Assembly (NCBI GenBank): GCA_030674185.1
Contig: CM060312.1
Span: 4,533,740 to 4,597,739, forward strand
Direction of reading: 5' to 3'
Origin: Monoplex corrugatus
Lineage: Eukaryota; Mollusca; Gastropoda; Littorinimorpha; Ranellidae
DNA length: 64,000 bases
Of the stretch, positions 59,045 to 64,000 are shown one piece after another. The notes under the pieces are model-generated. The model ran no database searches and was not told the origin of the DNA. It worked only from the letters and a program-made list of their open reading frames with translations. A program made the position numbers and the translations under genes. The stretch's first letter is position 1. Every line of letters starts with the position of its first letter.

Positions 59045-60065
59045 AACGAAAAGTGAATGCTACTCACACCACACTCTTTCAAGCACACTTTGTATCACAC
59101 CACACTCTTTCAAGCACACTTTGTATCACACCACACTCTTTCAAGCACACTTTTTACTCACACACACGCTTTTTACTCACACCACACACTCTTTCAAGCA
59201 CACTTTCTACACACACCACACACTTTCTACACACACCACACACTTTCAAGCACGCTTTCCACTCAACCACACACTCTTTCTACTCAGACCATATGCTCTC
59301 AAGCATGCTTTCTACTCGCACCACACACTTTCAAGCACTCTTTCTATTCACACCACACACTTTCAAACACACTCTCTACTCACATCACAAACTCTTTCTA
59401 CTCACACAACACGCTTTCAAGCATGCTTTCTACTCACACCACCACTCTTTCTACTCATATCATACGCTTTCAAGCACACTTTCTATTCACACCACACGCT
59501 TTCAAGCACACTCTCTACTCACATCACACACTGTTTCTACTCACACCACATGCTTTCAAGCATGCTTTCTACTCACAACACTCTACTCACACCACACTTT
59601 CTAGGACACTTTCCAAACACTCTACTCACATCACACGCTTTCAAGTACACCTACTCACACCTCACATTCTTTCAAGCACACTTTCTACTCACCTTAACTC
59701 ACACTCTCTCAAGCAAGCTTGTATCACACCACACACCTTCAAGCACACTTTGTACTCACACCTTAAACTCACACTCTCTCAAGCAAGCTTTGTATCACAC
59801 CACACACCTTCAGCACACTTTGTACTCACACCTGAAACTCACACTCTCTCAAGCAAGCTTTGTATCACACCACACCTTCAAACACACTTTGTACTCACAC
59901 CACACACTCTTGAGCACACTTTCTACTCCCACCACATATTTTCAAGCATGCTTTCAACTCACACCTCACTTTCAAACACACTTTCAAACACACCACACTC
60001 TTTCAAGCATGCTTTTTACTCACACCATAAAACTCACACTCTTTCAAGCACATTTTCTTTTTACA
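59045..60065. repeat. Minisatellite, about 30-36 bp unit
   Basis: CACACCACACTCTTTCAAGCA plus CACTTTCTACT, with large unit-length variation. A sub-block at 59690-59900 has a longer unit with AACTCACACTCTCTCAAGC. ORFs over it are artefacts. Confidence 0.95.
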
Positions 60066-60692
60066 AACATAGCACAGACCAGCTGCTAACACACAGTCAT
60101 ACCAGTAAGACAACATCACAATTTGGCTGACAGTCAAACCAGTAAGACATCACACAGACTTGCTGACCCATCTTCTGCAGTGAAGGACACATGTGAAAGC
60201 TGAAATCTCATGCAAGGGTCTCTGTGACTTCATTTCTCACTTTGCAACAAGGACAAACTTGGGACAGGAGGGGAAAGAAATGAAAAAAAAACTGTTGTCT
60301 TTGAAACTGTCGACATTGTATTGGTGACTTCCATTTAACACTGTACAGTTTTGTCTGTGGTGACTGTAATGCTACCAACAGTGATGGCTTTTCTATTTAT
60401 TGTGACAATGATGTTGATGTCAATGGTGCTGGACAGGACCATAATCTGACAGAACTGTAACTCATACGCTACAACCAAACCCAAAACCAAGATACCCACC
60501 CACCTCTACTTGCTCTATATCACCCGGTAGCTTGCTTTATGCTGTGCATCAACATCCTGACTGAATATCAGTTGGTCTTTTTTCTTTTTGTTCTTGTTCT
60601 TCTTGTTCTTTTCTTTCCTTTTCTCACACTGAACAGAGCAGCAGGGAAGTTTCAGTCTTTTTCTCCTAATTTTTGTATCTGGTGTTTGTTTG
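60066..60692. other. Intron sequence, unannotated
   Basis: Nothing recognised apart from T-rich stretches near 60570-60640. Confidence 0.5.
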
Positions 60693-60905
60693 TTTGTGAT
60701 CTTATGCTTGACAAAGGCCAGTTGATAAAAAATTTGCGCCTGTCTATATGTGATCTTATGCTTGACAAAGGCCAGTTGATAAAAAATTTGCGCCTGTCTA
60801 TATGTGATCTTATGCTTGACAAAGGCCAGTTGGTAAAAAATTTGCGCCTGTCTTTTTGAATTAAATACGCATTCTTATTCCTTTCTCGTGTTTTTTCTGG
60901 TTCCC
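60693..60905 (-). mobile_element. Dispersed repeat family A, inverted copy with 54 bp triplication
   Basis: In reverse complement it reads GGGAACCAGAAAAAACACG, AAAGACAGGCGCAAATTTT and TGGCCTTTGTCAAGCATA, the same block order as 17038-17150. The segment GTGATCTTATGCTTGAC...GCGCCTGTCTATAT (54 bp) is present three times in tandem (60695-60857). Confidence 0.65.
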
Positions 60906-60993
60906 ATTTAATATCAGCTGGGCTTTTTTTGAATCATTGCTGCATACCACTCGTATTTTGGGTTTTTTCTTTTTTGTTATTTTTTTATTTTTA

Positions 60994-61335
60994 GCCTGTT
61001 GGCTCAGTTGGTTGTAACATCATGGTGAGAACACAAGGGTTTCGGGTTTGACCCTTAGGTAGGCCACACCTGCTTAATGTAGGCAGGCTGCCTCTGTTGA
61101 TGGAGCCATGGACCTGAGACTTTATGTCTCAAGTTCAACCTCAGCTTGCAACATAAAAACTGGATTGTTCGCAGGCCATCCAAATGCTCCCATCATTCTG
61201 GTGGTGTCACTTTTAGAGTTTCATACATCCAGTCTCCCTGCCCCACTCTTATTTCAAGACCTTGTTAGTACATAGAGCTTTGCACAAGCTCAAAGTGAGT
61301 GTCTTATGATTGCTGGTGGACTTGGGAGGAGAGAG
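60994..61335 (+). mobile_element. tRNA-derived SINE family C, most complete copy
   Basis: The head resembles a tRNA gene: A-box-like TGGCTCAGTTGG (61000-61011) and B-box-like GGTTTGACCC (61045-61054), flanked by partly pairing GCCTGTT and GGTAGGC ends. The body follows with GAGCCATGGACCTGAG, a single CCATCATTCTGGTGGTGTCA, ATTTCAAGACCTTG and ATTGCTGGTGG. Two other copies of the body lie at 47086 and 51425. Pol III transcription is an inference from the boxes. Confidence 0.65.
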
Positions 61336-61463
61336 AGAGCATATGGAAACCCTACTCACCAAACTCCAACATTCTGTACCACACTATCATCACTATGTGA
61401 AGTACTGTTCCTCATAACTGGTGACACTGTACACACATGGTCAGTCACTAATGGCCACTCTGG

Positions 61464-62940
61464 GTGTGGCTTGTACAGACAAGCACAAATTGGGCAGGGC
61501 TTGTAAAGACAAGCACAAATTGGGCAGGGCTTGTACAGACAAGCACAAATTGGGCAGGGCTTGTACAGACAAGCACAAATTGGGCAGGGCTTGTACAGAC
61601 AAGCACAAATTGGGCAGGGCTTGTAAAGACAAGCACAAATTGGGCAGAGCTTGTAAAGACAAGCACAAATTGGGCAGGGCTTGTAAAGACAAGCACAAAT
61701 TGGGCAGGGCTTGTAAAGACAAGCACAAATTGGGCAGGGCTTGTAAAGACAAGCACAAACTGGGCAGGGCTTGTAAAGACAAGCACAAACTGGGCAGGGC
61801 TTGTAAAGACAAGCACACATTGGGCAGGGCTTGTAAAGACAAGCACACATTGGGCAGGGCTTGTAAAGACAAGCACAAACTGGGCAGGGCTTGTAAAGAC
61901 AAGCACACATTGGGCAGGGCTTGTAAAGACAAGCACACATTGGGCAGGGCTTGTAAAGACAAGCACAAACTGGGCAGGGCTTGTAAAGACAAGCACACAT
62001 TGGGCAGGACTTGTAAAGACAAGCACAAATTGGGCAGGACTTGTAAAGACAAGCACACATTGGGCAGGGCTTGTAAAGACAAGCACAAACTGGGCAGGGC
62101 TTGTAAAGACAAGCACAAACTGGGCAGGGCTTGTAAAGACAAGCACACATTGGGCAGGACTTGTAAAGACAAGCACACATTGGGCAGGGCTTGTAAAGAC
62201 AAGCACACATTGGGCAGGGCTTGTAAAGACAAGCACACATTGGGCAGGGCTTGTAAAGACAAGCACAAACTGGGCAGGACTTGTAAAGACAAGCACACAT
62301 TGGGCAGGGCTTGTAAAGACAAGCACAAACTGGGCAGGGCTTGTAAAGACAAGCACAAACTGGGCAGGGCTTGTAAAGACAAGCACACATTGGGCAGGGC
62401 TTGTAAAGACAAGCACAAACTGGGCAGGGCTTGTAAAGACAAGCACACATTGGGCAGGGCTTGTAAAGACAAGCACAAATTGGGCAGGACTTGTAAAGAC
62501 AAGCACACATTGGGCAGGGCTTGTAAAGACAAGCACAAACTGGGCAGGGCTTGTAAAGACAAGCACAAACTGGGCAGGGCTTGTAAAGACAAGCACACAT
62601 TGGGCAGGACTTGTAAAGACAAGCACACATTGGGCAGGGCTTGTAAAGACAAGCACACATTGGGCAGGGCTTGTAAAGACAAGCACACATTGGGCAGGGC
62701 TTGTAAAGACAAGCACACATTGGGCAGGGCTTGTAAAGACAAGCACAAACTGGGCAGGGCTTGTAAAGACAAGCACACATTGGGCAGGACTTGTAAAGAC
62801 AAGCACACATTGGGCAGGGCTTGTAAAGACAAGCACAAACTGGGCAGGGCTTGTAAAGACAAGCACAAACTGGGCAGGGCTTGTAAAGACAAGCACACAT
62901 TGGGCAGGGCTTGTAAAGACAAGCACAAACTGGGCAAAAG
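61464..62940. repeat. Minisatellite, 30 bp unit, about 49 copies
   Basis: Unit: TTGTAAAGACAAGCACAAA plus CTGGGCAGGGC. Three unit types (ACAAAT, ACAAAC, ACACAT) and GGGC/GGAC variants form irregular alternations. Early units carry TTGTACAG. The 10-codon unit keeps four or more frames open; not a gene. Confidence 0.97.
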
Positions 62941-62959
62941 ATGGCTGTGGACATTATAA

Positions 62960-64000
62960 ACATATGACTGTTCTTCCAGTAATACCTGTAGGACTCTGAT
63001 ACACTGTTCTTACAGTAATACCTGTAGGACTGTGATAATAACTGTTCATACAGCAATACCTGTAGGACTGTGATACACTGTTCTTACAGTAATACCTGTA
63101 GGACTGTGATACAATGTTCTTACAGCAATACCTGTAGGACTGTGATACACTGTTCTTACAGCAATACCTGTAGGACTGTGATACACTGTTCTTACAGCAA
63201 TACCTGTAGGACCATGATATACTGTTCTTACAGCAATACCTGTAGGACTGGATACACTGTTCTTACAGCAATACCTGTAGGACTGAGACACAATTTTGTT
63301 CTTACAGCAATACCTGTAGGACTGGATACACTGTTCTTACAGCAATACCTGTAGGATATGATACACTGTTCCTCAAGCAATACTAGTAGGGCTGTGATAT
63401 ATAACAAAAGAAAAAGAAAATTGTTCTTACAGCAATACCTGTAGGACCATGAAATGTACACTGTTCTTACAGCAATACCTGTAGGACTGAGACACATTGT
63501 TCTTACAACAATACCTGTAGGACATGATACACTGTTCTTACAGCAATACCTGTAGGACTGAGATACACGTTCTTACAGCAATAACTATGAATATGACACA
63601 CCGTTCTCAAGCAATACTTGTAGGACTGTGATATATTGTTACAGCAATACCTGTAGGACCAAGATACAGTGTTCTTACAGCGATACCTGTAGGACTGAGA
63701 TACATTGTTGTTACAGCAATACCTGTAGGAACACTATACAAATGTTCTTGCAGCAATACCTGTAGACTGTGATATATTCATTGTTCTTACAGCAATACCT
63801 GTAGGACTGTGAGAGATACAATGTTCTTACAGCAATACCTGTAGGACTGTAGAGATACAATGTTCTTACAGCAATACCTGATAGGACTGTGAGATATTCA
63901 TTGTTCTTACAGCAATACCTGTAGGACTGCGATAATTCAATTCTTACAGCAATACCTGTAGGACTGGCATATATTATTCTTATAGTAATACCTGTAGGAC
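62960..64000. repeat. Minisatellite, 36 bp unit, running off the window
   Basis: Unit: CAGCAATACCTGTAGGACTG plus TGATACACTGTTCTTA. The array continues to the last base. Units become more irregular after about 63370. Each unit holds TTCTTACAG, similar to a 3' splice site on the + strand. Confidence 0.96.

Larger units (their letters stand above)
57686..64000 (-). other. Upstream srGAP intron
   Basis: No further srGAP exon is recognisable on the minus strand up to the window end, so at least 6.3 kb of intron precedes the SH3 exon. It contains the repeats listed below. Confidence 0.7.

Noticed and set aside
60994..61066. Functional tRNA gene
   Set aside because: A- and B-box-like motifs are present, but the D and anticodon arms do not pair properly and the sequence continues into a SINE body shared with other copies.
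61356..63056. ORFs of about 490-570 codons in several frames on both strands
   Set aside because: They arise from the 30 bp unit; simultaneous openness in several frames is a property of the repeat.

Overview
This is animal nuclear DNA, most likely from a mollusc or another lophotrochozoan. The evidence is split genes with GT-AG introns, a recognisable srGAP-family gene, truncated non-LTR retrotransposons ending in ATT/ATA tails, a Tigger-like DNA element, and a very high load of minisatellites. The phylum is inferred from the style of these repeats. No bacterial or phage gene organisation is seen.

Two genes point towards each other. On the + strand, at the left edge, is the 3' part of a gene for a large, basic, Ser-rich protein. 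A short exon (438-520) and a 3.2 kb last exon (2429-5653) join in phase and complete a C2HC zinc finger across the splice. I do not recognise the protein; a nuclear role is inferred. On the - strand, at the right, are the last two coding exons of a srGAP-family Rho GTPase-activating protein: the SH3 exon (57685..57502) and the proline-rich C-terminal exon (42916..41725). Their splice phases match across a 14.6 kb intron. The F-BAR and RhoGAP exons must lie beyond 64000. The two genes show no sign of working together; about 30 kb of repeat-rich DNA separates their 3' ends.

By layout: 1-7.9 kb is the + strand gene, its minisatellite-bearing intron and its 3' UTR. From 8 to 35.9 kb is intergenic DNA built of tandem arrays (units of 23-75 bp) and degraded mobile elements. 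From 36 to 41.7 kb is lower-repeat sequence, including the likely srGAP 3' UTR. From 42.9 to 57.5 kb is the srGAP intron, mostly tandem arrays. From 57.7 to 64 kb is the next upstream srGAP intron, again arrays plus a tRNA-derived SINE. By my rough sum, about 25 arrays with mostly unrelated units make up nearly half of the window.

The most interesting structure is in the repeats. A family of short palindromic elements with TTAA/CCCTTTGAC ends recurs seven times. One copy sits inside a LINE reverse-transcriptase ORF in such a way that removing it with one TTAA restores the reading frame, which marks it as a TTAA-targeting (piggyBac-like) MITE family. In three cases a tandem array can be traced to a dispersed element that exists elsewhere in the window in unamplified form, so this window appears to record the birth of minisatellites from transposable elements. 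The + strand gene also carries a tandem duplication of its own C-terminal coding tail that seems to have shortened the protein.
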